From assembly GCA_013289825.1 (NCBI GenBank), contig JABCZF010000030.1, positions 1 to 46,586 on the forward strand: 46,586 nucleotides of DNA. The letters run 5' to 3'. Positions 7,118 to 15,219 of the stretch are shown piece after piece. Below the pieces are notes generated by a model that saw only the letters and a list, made by a program, of their open reading frames with translations, ran no database searches and was not told where the DNA came from. Position 1 is the first letter of the stretch. Every line of letters starts with the position of its first letter. Source of the DNA: Acidobacteriota bacterium (lineage in GTDB: Bacteria; Acidobacteriota; Terriglobia; Acidiferrales; UBA7541). Made by a program: the position numbers and the translations under genes.

Positions 7118-9853
7118 ATGGCCAGAATGCAATCCAAGGAAGACCAGAGGCTCGAGGAAGCCCGCCTCCGTAAGAAGCACTGGAAACGCTGGGGACCTTA
7201 TCTCTCTGAGCGCCAGTGGGGCACGGTGCGCGAAGACTACAGTCCGGGAGGCACAGCCTGGGAATACTTCCCCCACGATCACGCGCGCTCCCGCGCCTAC
7301 CGCTGGGGTGAAGACGGTATTGGCGGCATCTCCGACCGTCACCAGATGCTCTGCTTTGGCCTCGCGCTATGGAATGGTCGCGATCCCATCCTTAAAGAGA
7401 GGCTGTTTGGCCTCACCGGAAACCAGGGCAATCACGGTGAGGACGTGAAGGAGTATTACTTCTATCAGGACTCGACTCCCACCCACAGTTACATGCGCAT
7501 GCTCTACAAATACCCTCACGCGGAGTTTCCCTATGCCCGCCTCGTCGAGGAAAACCGCCGGCGCAGCCGCGAGGAACCCGAATTCGAGCTTCTCGACACC
7601 GGCGTTTTTGCGGAAGACCGTTACTTCGATGTCTTTATTGAATACGCCAAGGCCGATGTGGAAGACATCCTCATCAAAATCACCGCCGTAAATCGCGGTC
7701 CCGAAGCAGCTACCCTACATCTTCTCCCGTCTTTATGGTTCCGCGACACTTGGTCATGGGGCAAGGACTTGCGCAGGCCCAGCACACAGAGAGCCGCCAG
7801 CGTTCCCGGAAGCGTGTGCGCCGAGCTGCAACACTGGCAGTACGGCAAGCGCTGGTTACTGTGCCCCGGCCAGCCGGAACTTCTCTTCACAGAGAACGAG
7901 ACCAACTTCGCCCGACTCTTCAACGGCAAGAACCGCACGCCCTACGTCAAAGATGCCTTCCACGAGTACCTGATCCGCGGAAACAAATCTGCTGTAAACC
8001 CCCAGCAAGCCGGAACAAAAATGGCCGCATATTATCGTCTCGAGCTCGGTCCCGGCCAGAGTGAAACATGCAAACTCCGTCTGACCGACATGGAGCCGCT
8101 CGCTTCCATGGAGCGATCTCTGGGTGTCGTCGGCACGATCACCTCCCCGGGACATGCCGATCCTGCCGAAGGCGTTCCGCCTGCAAATGATTTCGGGGTC
8201 GGCTTCGACAACGTTTTTGCAGTCCGACAGAAGGAGGCCGACGAATTCTACGCCTCGCGCGTCACCTCGGAAGTCTCTAGCGACGCGAAAAACGTCATGC
8301 GCCAGGCTTTCGGCGGCCTGCTGTGGTCCAAGCAGTTTTATCACTATGACGTTCGTACCTGGCTCGAAGGCGATCCCGCCGGTCCTCCTCCTCCGCCGGA
8401 ACGCCTGAAAGGCCGCAACAAGGAGTGGACCCACCTCTATAACGACGACGTCATCTCCATGCCGGACAAATGGGAGTATCCCTGGTATGCGGCCTGGGAC
8501 CTGGGCTTTCACTGCATCGCCCTCGCGCTCGTTGACCCGGATTTCGCGAAGGAGCAGCTCATCCTTCTCCTCCGCGAATGGTATATGCATCCCAATGGGC
8601 AACTTCCCGCCTACGAGTGGGCTCTTGGTGACGTAAATCCGCCGGTCCACGCCTGGGCTGCCTGGCGCGTCTACAAAATCGAGCGCCGCGTCCGCGGGGT
8701 AGCCGATCGCGGCTTCCTCGAAAAAGTCTTCCATAAACTGCTTCTCAACTTCACCTGGTGGGTCAATCGCAAAGATCCCGATGGCATGAACATCTTCCAG
8801 GGCGGTTTTCTTGGTCTCGACAACATTGGAGTCTTCGATCGCTCTGCGCCTCTCCCCACTGGCGGCCATCTCGAACAATCCGACGGCACCAGTTGGATGG
8901 GCATGTACTGCCTCAACATGCTGGCCATCGCTCTTGAACTGGCCAAGGATGATCCTGCCTACGAGGACGTCGCCAGCAAATTCTTCGAACACTTCGTCAA
9001 CATCGCCCACGCTATGAACGACATGGGCACCGAAGGCATGTCCCTCTGGGACAACGAAGACGGCTTCTACTACGACGTACTCCATCTCCCGAGCGGCGAT
9101 GACCATTTTCTGAAGATTCGCTCCATGGTCGGCCTGATTCCTCTGTTTGCTGTGGAAACTCTCGAACCGGAAATCGTTGACCGCCTTCCGGGCTTCAAGC
9201 GCCGCATGCAATGGTTCATTGACAATCACGCGGACGTCCCCGAACACATCGAAATGACGCAACGCTCCGCGCGCGGCGTTCGCCGCCTGCTTTCGCTAGC
9301 CAACCGCAAACAACTGAAGCGCATTCTCAGCCGCATGCTCGACGAGACTGAATTCCTTTCTCCCTATGGCGTGCGCTCGCTCTCCCGCTATCACCTTGAT
9401 CACCCTTACGAAGTCCAGGTCAATGACCATATCAGCCGCGTTGATTACGAGCCTGCCGAATCCACCAGCGGCATTTTTGGCGGCAATTCCAACTGGCGCG
9501 GTCCTATCTGGTTCCCCATGAATTATCTCCTCGTCGAATCCTTGCAGAAGTACCACCATTACTTCGGCGAGGACTTCAAAGTGGAATTCCCGTCTCGATC
9601 TGGAAGCGAAGCGGATCTCTGGGAAGTGGCTGCCGAAATCTCCCGCCGCCTCGTTCACATTTTCGTTCGTGACAAAGACGGCCGCCGCCCCGTCGCTGGC
9701 GGCACCGAACTGTTCCAGAGCGATCCCCACTGGAGGGACCTGCTACTGTTCTACGAATATTTCCATGGGGATAACGGCGTCGGTATCGGAGCGAGCCACC
9801 AGACCGGCTGGACCGGGCTGGTCGCCAAATTGATCGAGCAGAGCGGGGAATAA
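7118..9853 (+). CDS. GH63/MGH1-like glucosidase
   Basis: Protein of 911 residues related to the mannosyl-oligosaccharide glucosidase and mannosylglycerate-hydrolase-like (alpha/alpha)6-barrel glycosidases, a family usually annotated just as glucosidase. Recognisable blocks are WKRWGPYLSERQWGTVREDY at the N-terminus, WEYPWYAAWDLGFHCIALA near the middle, LPAYEWALGDVNPPVHAWA, and GIFGGNSNWRGPIWFPMNY near the C-terminus. Acidic residues in these blocks are the likely catalytic ones. There is no signal peptide, so it acts in the cytoplasm, probably on alpha-linked glucose oligomers. The start ATG follows GAGGGG by 8 nt. It heads a three-gene operon: the next gene begins one base after its TAA. The exact substrate cannot be read from sequence. 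Its codons are strongly C-ending. Confidence 0.88.
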   Translation: MARMQSKEDQRLEEARLRKKHWKRWGPYLSERQWGTVREDYSPGGTAWEYFPHDHARSRAYRWGEDGIGGISDRHQMLCFGLALWNGRDPILKERLFGLTGNQGNHGEDVKEYYFYQDSTPTHSYMRMLYKYPHAEFPYARLVEENRRRSREEPEFELLDTGVFAEDRYFDVFIEYAKADVEDILIKITAVNRGPEAATLHLLPSLWFRDTWSWGKDLRRPSTQRAASVPGSVCAELQHWQYGKRWLLCPGQPELLFTENETNFARLFNGKNRTPYVKDAFHEYLIRGNKSAVNPQQAGTKMAAYYRLELGPGQSETCKLRLTDMEPLASMERSLGVVGTITSPGHADPAEGVPPANDFGVGFDNVFAVRQKEADEFYASRVTSEVSSDAKNVMRQAFGGLLWSKQFYHYDVRTWLEGDPAGPPPPPERLKGRNKEWTHLYNDDVISMPDKWEYPWYAAWDLGFHCIALALVDPDFAKEQLILLLREWYMHPNGQLPAYEWALGDVNPPVHAWAAWRVYKIERRVRGVADRGFLEKVFHKLLLNFTWWVNRKDPDGMNIFQGGFLGLDNIGVFDRSAPLPTGGHLEQSDGTSWMGMYCLNMLAIALELAKDDPAYEDVASKFFEHFVNIAHAMNDMGTEGMSLWDNEDGFYYDVLHLPSGDDHFLKIRSMVGLIPLFAVETLEPEIVDRLPGFKRRMQWFIDNHADVPEHIEMTQRSARGVRRLLSLANRKQLKRILSRMLDETEFLSPYGVRSLSRYHLDHPYEVQVNDHISRVDYEPAESTSGIFGGNSNWRGPIWFPMNYLLVESLQKYHHYFGEDFKVEFPSRSGSEADLWEVAAEISRRLVHIFVRDKDGRRPVAGGTELFQSDPHWRDLLLFYEYFHGDNGVGIGASHQTGWTGLVAKLIEQSGE

Positions 9854-9854
9854 A

Positions 9855-10325
9855 GTGCCCGGTGTCATTTTTCGTCCCGCGGTCCGGGAGGACGAGCAGG
9901 TCCTCCTCCGCATGATGCGCAGTCTCGCCGAGCAGGAACCCGGGTCCTATTTTTTCGATGAACCGACTGTTCGCGAAGTGCTTCGAAAGTTGCTTCGAAG
10001 CCCGGACCTCGGCCATGTTTGGGTTTTCTTTGAAGAAGAAACTCCCGTTGGCTATATGGCCCTGACGTTCGGCTACAGCTTCGAATATCACGGGCGGGAT
10101 GCCTTCATCGATGAGCTGTACATTGAGCCGCAATATCGACGGAAGGGAATTGGCAGGCGCGCCATGCAGTTTGTGGAAGAGCGTGCCGGAGAGCTGGGAG
10201 TGCAGGCCATCCATCTCGAGGTCGATAAGGGCAACGATCCAGCTGCGGAGCTTTATCGCCGAGCGGGCTACGACAATCACTCCCGCTTCCTGATGACCAA
10301 GAGGCTCAAGACCGGCAGGCACTGA
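9855..10325 (+). CDS. GNAT family N-acetyltransferase
   Basis: Protein of 156 residues starting with GTG one base after the glucosidase stop, so translation is very likely coupled. It has the GNAT fold: an N-terminal FRPAVREDEQVLLRMM helix, the central VGYMALTF strand, and the acetyl-CoA pyrophosphate-binding motif DELYIEPQYRRKGIGRRAM, ending with the usual AAELYRRAGY block. GNAT enzymes transfer an acetyl group from acetyl-CoA to amines of proteins or small molecules; the acceptor here is unknown. It is sandwiched between two glucan-active enzymes with 1-nt and 10-nt spacers. It may modify one of these enzymes or an amino sugar, but both are speculation. Confidence 0.92.
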   Translation: MPGVIFRPAVREDEQVLLRMMRSLAEQEPGSYFFDEPTVREVLRKLLRSPDLGHVWVFFEEETPVGYMALTFGYSFEYHGRDAFIDELYIEPQYRRKGIGRRAMQFVEERAGELGVQAIHLEVDKGNDPAAELYRRAGYDNHSRFLMTKRLKTGRH

Positions 10326-10335
10326 GGGGAGAACC

Positions 10336-12408
10336 GTGGCCGAGACGACCCCGAAGAAAAGGAGAGCGGTGGTACCTCAAAAAATCGAACCTCAATTCGG
10401 ACTCCTCTCACCAGTTCGCTTCGGGCGCGAAATCTGCGGCAATCTTCCCGCCGCCGAATCCCGCGAGTGGCTGGTCACCAACGGCATTGGTGGCTTCGCC
10501 TCCGCAACCATCGGTGGTGGCGCGACACGCCGCTATCACGGTCTTCTCGTCGCTGCCCTTCAGCCGCCGCTCGGCCGCACGCAGCTGCTCGCGTTCCTCG
10601 ATGAAACCGTTCGCTGCGCCGGTGCCAGGTACGCGCTCGCAACCCACCGTTGGGCCAGCGGCGCCGTCGACCCGCGAGGCTTTCTCAATCTCGAAAGCTT
10701 CCGTCTCGACGGCGCCACTCCCGTCTGGACTTACGCGCTCGCCGATGCCCTGCTCGAAAAGCGCGTGTGGATGGTTCAAGGCGAAAACACCACCTTCATT
10801 CATTACACTCTCTCGCGCGCCAGCGGTCCTCTCGAAATCGACCTCAAAGCCCTCGTCAACTACCGCGATTTTCATTCTCTAACTCACGCTGGCGACTGGC
10901 GCATGAAAATCTCTCCCGTCGAACACGGCGTCATGGTTCTCCCATTCGACGGGGCGACCCCGTTCTTTCTAAAAAGCGCACAAGCCTCCTGCGAACCATA
11001 TCACCAGTGGTATCGCGATTGTTTCCTCCCCGCGGAAACAGAACGCGGCCTCGAAGATCGCGAAGACTATCTCTTCGCCGCGCTGTTTCGAGCTACGTTG
11101 AAACCCGGCGAGAGTCTCACTATCGTGGCGACCACCGAAGCCATCACCCCGCTTGATGCCGTAGCCTCTCGCGCCCAACGCGCCACTCACGAATCCTCCT
11201 TGCTCGAAGCCTGGCAAGCGCAAAACGAAAAATCGCCCGGCAACGCTCCCGGATGGCTCCGCCAACTCGTCCTGGCAGCCGACCAATTCGTCGTCAAACG
11301 CAGCCTCCCCGAGGAGCCAGACGGACGCAGCGTCATCGCCGGCTATCACTGGTTCGGCGATTGGGGCCGCGACACCATGATCGCTTTGCCAGGTTTGGCG
11401 CTCGCCACCGGCCGGTCCGAGGTAGCGCGCCAGATCCTCATGGCCTTCGCGCGCTACGTTGACCGTGGCATGCTCCCCAACAATTTCCCCGATCGAGGCG
11501 GCAAGCCGGAATACAACACCGTCGATGCCGCGCTCTGGTATTTCGAAGCGGTTCACCAGTATTTTGCCGCCACGCAAGACACCGCGACGCTCGAGAAGTT
11601 GTATCCCGTTCTCGCCGCTATGATTGACGCCTATGTCGCAGGCACGCGCTACAACATTCAAGTCGATTCCAGCGACGGCCTGCTCTACGCCGGCGGCCCC
11701 GGCATTCAACTCACTTGGATGGATGCCAGGATCGGCGATTGGGTGGTTACGCCACGCGCCGGCAAGCCTGTCGAAATCAACGCCCTGTGGATCAACGCCC
11801 TCGAAACGATGGAACAGTTCGCGCGTCTCCTAAGCAAATCCACAGAGAACTACGAACACCTCTCTGCGCAAGCCAAGAACAGCTTCCAAAAATTCTGGAA
11901 CGCCGAGCGAAACTGCTGCTTCGATGTGATTGACGTTCCCGGCGCCGCGAAAAACGGCGGCAAAGACGCCGCCCTGCGCCCCAATCAAATTCTCGCCGTC
12001 TCCCTGCCTGTAAGTCCGCTGCCGAAAGACCAGCAGAAATCCGTTGTGGACATCTGCGCGGAGCGCCTGCTAACTTCCCACGGCCTCCGCAGCCTGGCCC
12101 CCGGCGAACCCAACTATCAAGGCCACTATGGCGGCGATCAGCGATCCCGCGACGCCGCCTATCACCAAGGGACCGTCTGGGGCTGGCTGCTAGGTCCGTT
12201 CGCGCTAGGCCACCTTCGCGTTTACAACGATCCCCCGGCAGCACTCCGCTACCTCGAGCCCCTTGGCTCGCACATCGGCGCGCTAGGCCTCGGCACCCTT
12301 GCCGAGATCTTCGATGGCGACCCGCCGCATATCCCCCGCGGCTGCATAGCCCAAGCATGGACGGTCGGCGAAATCCTCCGGGCCTGGAGCACGATCTCTA
12401 GTTTATGA
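10336..12408 (+). CDS. Amylo-alpha-1,6-glucosidase (glycogen debranching enzyme, archaeal type)
   Basis: Protein of 690 residues. The N-terminal GDE_N domain shows EWLVTNGIGGFASATIGG and then TRRYHGLLVAALQPPLGR. The C-terminal GDE_C (alpha/alpha)6 domain shows the hallmark GYHWFGDWGRDTMIALPGL around residue 340, then GMLPNNFPDRG, NTVDAALWYFEAV, and AYHQGTVWGWLLGPF near the end. Such enzymes hydrolyse the alpha-1,6 branch points of glycogen. No signal peptide. The start is a GTG with GGGGAG about 5 nt upstream, 10 nt after the GNAT stop. Together with the GH63-like glucosidase it makes a cytoplasmic alpha-glucan degradation unit. A hairpin at 12431-12451 lies just past the stop. Confidence 0.93.
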   Translation: MAETTPKKRRAVVPQKIEPQFGLLSPVRFGREICGNLPAAESREWLVTNGIGGFASATIGGGATRRYHGLLVAALQPPLGRTQLLAFLDETVRCAGARYALATHRWASGAVDPRGFLNLESFRLDGATPVWTYALADALLEKRVWMVQGENTTFIHYTLSRASGPLEIDLKALVNYRDFHSLTHAGDWRMKISPVEHGVMVLPFDGATPFFLKSAQASCEPYHQWYRDCFLPAETERGLEDREDYLFAALFRATLKPGESLTIVATTEAITPLDAVASRAQRATHESSLLEAWQAQNEKSPGNAPGWLRQLVLAADQFVVKRSLPEEPDGRSVIAGYHWFGDWGRDTMIALPGLALATGRSEVARQILMAFARYVDRGMLPNNFPDRGGKPEYNTVDAALWYFEAVHQYFAATQDTATLEKLYPVLAAMIDAYVAGTRYNIQVDSSDGLLYAGGPGIQLTWMDARIGDWVVTPRAGKPVEINALWINALETMEQFARLLSKSTENYEHLSAQAKNSFQKFWNAERNCCFDVIDVPGAAKNGGKDAALRPNQILAVSLPVSPLPKDQQKSVVDICAERLLTSHGLRSLAPGEPNYQGHYGGDQRSRDAAYHQGTVWGWLLGPFALGHLRVYNDPPAALRYLEPLGSHIGALGLGTLAEIFDGDPPHIPRGCIAQAWTVGEILRAWSTISSL

Positions 12409-12430
12409 ACTCTCTTGTTTTTCTTTGAAG

Positions 12431-12451
12431 GGGCACGGCATGGCCGTGCCC
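12431..12451 (+). terminator. Hairpin after the glucan operon
   Basis: GGGCACGGC and GCCGTGCCC are exact reverse complements around an ATG loop; GAAG and CTTC flank them and can extend the stem around one bulged G. The position, 22 nt after the debranching-enzyme stop, fits a transcription end. The T-tract is poor, so it could instead be a dispersed intergenic palindrome. Confidence 0.5.
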
Positions 12452-12842
12452 TTCTCGGCGACACTTTCGGGCATGTCCGGATGAGAAGGATATCCGGCCG
12501 GGAGACCCTCCGCGATGAAAAGCGCTCCGAGACAAGCAAGTACAAGCCGCCCCGCAGGAATAGCCAAACAGAGGGTGATGCTCTAAGAATATTCGAGCGC
12601 AGGAGTGAGATAGAACTTATGCAGTTTTTGCGCGAGCGCGGCGAGAAACCGCGGTAGCCAGCTGGTGCAATTCTTGGCGGGCTCTGTTTCGCTCGACCGT
12701 CGAGAGAGTGGCAAAGTGCTCTTCCAATAGGGCGGCGGCGCGCTACGCGACCTGCTCGGTCTTCGCTTGCTTTCCTTGCACAGCAGGCCTTCGCTGCTAC
12801 TTCTTCATCTGACAGCAGGCCAATGAGAACACCAGCGTTCCA
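12452..12842. other. Gap with no intact gene, downstream of the glucan operon
   Basis: Nothing intact is recognisable. The direct word CAGCAGGCC occurs twice near 12780-12822. On the reverse strand a protein-like stretch interrupted by a stop is listed separately. Confidence 0.4.
12617..12770 (-). pseudogene. Possible remnant of a small helical protein
   Basis: The reverse strand reads RAAALLEEHFATLSTVERN and then RARQELHQLATAVSRRARA before a stop at 12617-12619. Upstream the same frame is broken by a TAG at 12743-12745, just after KTEQVA. The translation looks amphipathic and the codons look used, but there is no intact start or ribosome binding site. I do not recognise the family. This may be chance. 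Confidence 0.25.
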
Positions 12843-13424
12843 TCATTTCCGTTCGTATAACTCGATCAAAACTTTGCCGCCGCCGGGAGCCACCACCAGG
12901 AAGAAATTGATTCGCGTCCCATCTGTCCCCGCGCGCGTCTCCGGATACACCGCTGCAACTCCAAATCGTTCCTTCAATATTTCCGCGGCCCGGTCTACAT
13001 TCGTGCAGCGAAACTCCACCTGCTGCACGCCCTCTCCAAACTTCCCCAAATACCGCGCAATCGCCCCTTCGCCGCCCGGAGCCCTCGATGTCAAAATGTC
13101 CAGAGAAACTCCATTAGCAAAATGCAGCTCAAACTCCTCCGCGTCCTGATCTGATGGCACCTCCGCCAAACGCGAAACGCTATGCGCCGCGCGAATCTTC
13201 GAGAAAGTCTCCCGCTGAACGGCCAACCCTACGGTCACTTCCGGTTTCGGCCCAGAGAGCAACCCCGATAGTTCCGCATCGCTACACCAGGTCTCAACCA
13301 CGCGCTCCGCCGGCGCCCGACCAGCCGCGTAAATCTCCGCAGCCGCAGCATCGCGCGCACGAGCTTCTCCAGCACAGAGCCCTGCAATAGCCGTATGGAG
13401 CGGACTGGACATAGGCGACATCAA
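12843..13424 (-). CDS. VOC-fold (glyoxalase-like) domain protein
   Basis: Protein of 193 residues, no signal peptide. The C-terminal half resembles the second beta-alpha-beta-beta-beta half of methylmalonyl-CoA epimerase/glyoxalase-type VOC proteins: LDILTSRAPGGEGAIARYLG, then GVQQVEFRCTNVDRAAEIL, and a terminal GGKVLIELYE. The N-terminal half is less typical, and the metal-binding His/Glu set is not clear, so an enzyme function is uncertain. It may be a dedicated binding protein. The start is ambiguous: two Met codons lie within the first five residues. The gene is divergent from the redox-signalling operon with less than 100 bp between starts, so regulation may be shared. Confidence 0.7.
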   Translation of the reverse strand: MMSPMSSPLHTAIAGLCAGEARARDAAAAEIYAAGRAPAERVVETWCSDAELSGLLSGPKPEVTVGLAVQRETFSKIRAAHSVSRLAEVPSDQDAEEFELHFANGVSLDILTSRAPGGEGAIARYLGKFGEGVQQVEFRCTNVDRAAEILKERFGVAAVYPETRAGTDGTRINFFLVVAPGGGKVLIELYERK

Positions 13425-13517
13425 GATTGTAGCGTGACAAGGCAGGCAGAATCAGCCCAAGCTCGGGGCCTGGCGCGAAAGTTGCAACGAATCTCCTCTC
13501 CACATCATCTGAGGGAT

Positions 13518-15191
13518 ATGCCAAAACCAGTTCTATTCACTGTCGACGACGACCCGGAGGTCCTGCGAGCCATTGAGCGCGACCTTCGCAGTCACTATTC
13601 CGACCGTTATCGAGTCATGCGCGCCAGCTCCGGCGGAGCCGCCCTTTCCACCCTTCGCGAGCTAAAAGCCCGCAATAATCCCGTGGCCCTGCTCCTCGCT
13701 GACCAGCGCATGCCCCTAATGAATGGCGTCGGTTTCCTTTCCGAAGCCATGGAAATCCATCCTCAAGCCAAGCGCGCCCTGCTCACCGCCTACGCTGATA
13801 CCACCGCCGCCATCGACGCCATCAACGAAGCCCGAATCCACTATTACTTGATGAAGCCCTGGGATCCGCCGGAAGAAAAACTCTTTCCGGCCATCGATGA
13901 CCTGCTCACGGACTGGAATTCCTCCTTCCGCCCGCTCTACGAAGGCATTCGCGTTCTCGGCACGCGCTGGTCCAACCGCTCCTATGAACTCCGCGATTTC
14001 CTGGCCCGGAATCAGGTTCCCTATCAATGGATCGATGTCGAGCTAGCCCAAAGCGATCCCGAGGTCCGCACCCTCATCACCTCCCTCGGCCCGGAAGCTG
14101 AAACGCTGCCCCTGGTTTTGTTCCCCGATGGCACCAGGCTGGCCGAGCCGCCTCTTCCGACGGTAGCCGACAAAGTCGGTCTCCGCACCCACGCCCTCAC
14201 CGATTTCTACGATCTGGCCATCGTCGGTGGTGGCCCCGCCGGCCTCGCAGCAGCCGTCTACGGCGCTTCGGAAGGCCTGCGCACGGTTATGATCGAACGC
14301 GAAGCTCCCGGCGGCCAGGCCGGCCTCAGCTCCCGCATCGAAAACTATCTGGGCTTTCCTTCCGGTCTCTCCGGCAGCGACCTGGCTCGCCGCGCCGTGG
14401 CCCAAGCCCGCCGTTTTGGTGTCGAAATCCTTTCGCCTCAGGATGTTATTGGCCTGCGCATCGACGGCCCTTATCGCTTCGTCAAGCTCGCCGATGGTGC
14501 GGAAATCTCCTGTAACGCTCTCCTCCTCGCGATGGGCGTGCAATGGCGCAGCCTGGACGTCCCTGGCATCGATCGCCTGCAGGGTGCCGGTGTCTATTAC
14601 GGCGGCGGCACCTCGGAAGCCATCGCCTGTCGCGGAGAGACCGTCTACGTCATCGGCGGTGCCAATTCTGCCGGCCAGGCCGCCATGCACTTTTCCAAAT
14701 TCGCGGAAAAAGTCGTCATGCTCGTGCGCGGGTCGTCGCTCGCCAGTACCATGTCCCACTACCTCATCGAACAAATCGAAAAGACCTCCAACATCGAAGT
14801 CTGGACACGAACCACTCTCGTTGAAGTCCAGGGCGACACGCGCTTAACCGGCATCACCGTTCAGTGCGAACCCAGCGGCACTCGCAAGGAACTTCCTGCC
14901 TCAAGCCTGTTCATCTTCATTGGCGCGCAGCCCCGAACCGATTGGCTCGGCACTCTCATCGAACGAGACGACCGCGGCTTCATCCTCTCCGGCCCCGATC
15001 TCCTCCGCGACGGCAAGCGCCCCGCTTCCTGGACCCTCGACCGCGATCCCGGTTTGCTAGAAACGAATGTCCCGGGCATCTTTGTGGTCGGCGATGTCCG
15101 CCACGGCTCGGTAAAACGCGTCGCCTCCGGCGTAGGCGAAGGCGCCGTCGTCGTCCAATTCATGCATCAATATCTGGCCAAGGTACAATGA
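13518..15191 (+). CDS. Response regulator / thioredoxin-reductase-like FAD oxidoreductase fusion
   Basis: Protein of 557 residues. Residues 1-125 are a receiver domain with acidic D10-D12, phospho-acceptor Asp62 (ADQRMP), Thr90 and Lys113 (LMKPWD). Residues 143-225 form a glutaredoxin-like segment in which the active CxxC is replaced by WSNRS. Residues 230-557 are a pyridine-nucleotide oxidoreductase of thioredoxin-reductase type: FAD motif GGGPAG (237-242), GGQAGLSSRIENYLGFPSG, NADPH motif IGGANSAG (379-386), and GDVRHGSVKRVASGVGEG near the end. The place of the TrxR CATC reads YYGGGTSEA, so the redox disulfide is missing and it is probably not a true thioredoxin reductase. The start at 13518 has GAGGG just upstream; the frame is open 41 codons further but non-conserved. 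It heads an operon with the histidine kinase 28 nt downstream. Confidence 0.92.
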   Translation: MPKPVLFTVDDDPEVLRAIERDLRSHYSDRYRVMRASSGGAALSTLRELKARNNPVALLLADQRMPLMNGVGFLSEAMEIHPQAKRALLTAYADTTAAIDAINEARIHYYLMKPWDPPEEKLFPAIDDLLTDWNSSFRPLYEGIRVLGTRWSNRSYELRDFLARNQVPYQWIDVELAQSDPEVRTLITSLGPEAETLPLVLFPDGTRLAEPPLPTVADKVGLRTHALTDFYDLAIVGGGPAGLAAAVYGASEGLRTVMIEREAPGGQAGLSSRIENYLGFPSGLSGSDLARRAVAQARRFGVEILSPQDVIGLRIDGPYRFVKLADGAEISCNALLLAMGVQWRSLDVPGIDRLQGAGVYYGGGTSEAIACRGETVYVIGGANSAGQAAMHFSKFAEKVVMLVRGSSLASTMSHYLIEQIEKTSNIEVWTRTTLVEVQGDTRLTGITVQCEPSGTRKELPASSLFIFIGAQPRTDWLGTLIERDDRGFILSGPDLLRDGKRPASWTLDRDPGLLETNVPGIFVVGDVRHGSVKRVASGVGEGAVVVQFMHQYLAKVQ

Positions 15192-15219
15192 GCCTGCCGA
15201 TCAGGAGAGCAGGACGCGC

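Noticed and set aside
7856..9262. A 468-codon minus-strand frame opposite the GH63-like glucosidase
   Set aside because: Composition shadow of a strongly C-ending gene; no ribosome site or domain.
12415..12657. An 80-codon plus-strand frame after the debranching enzyme
   Set aside because: It runs through a hairpin, has no ribosome site, and its translation looks random.
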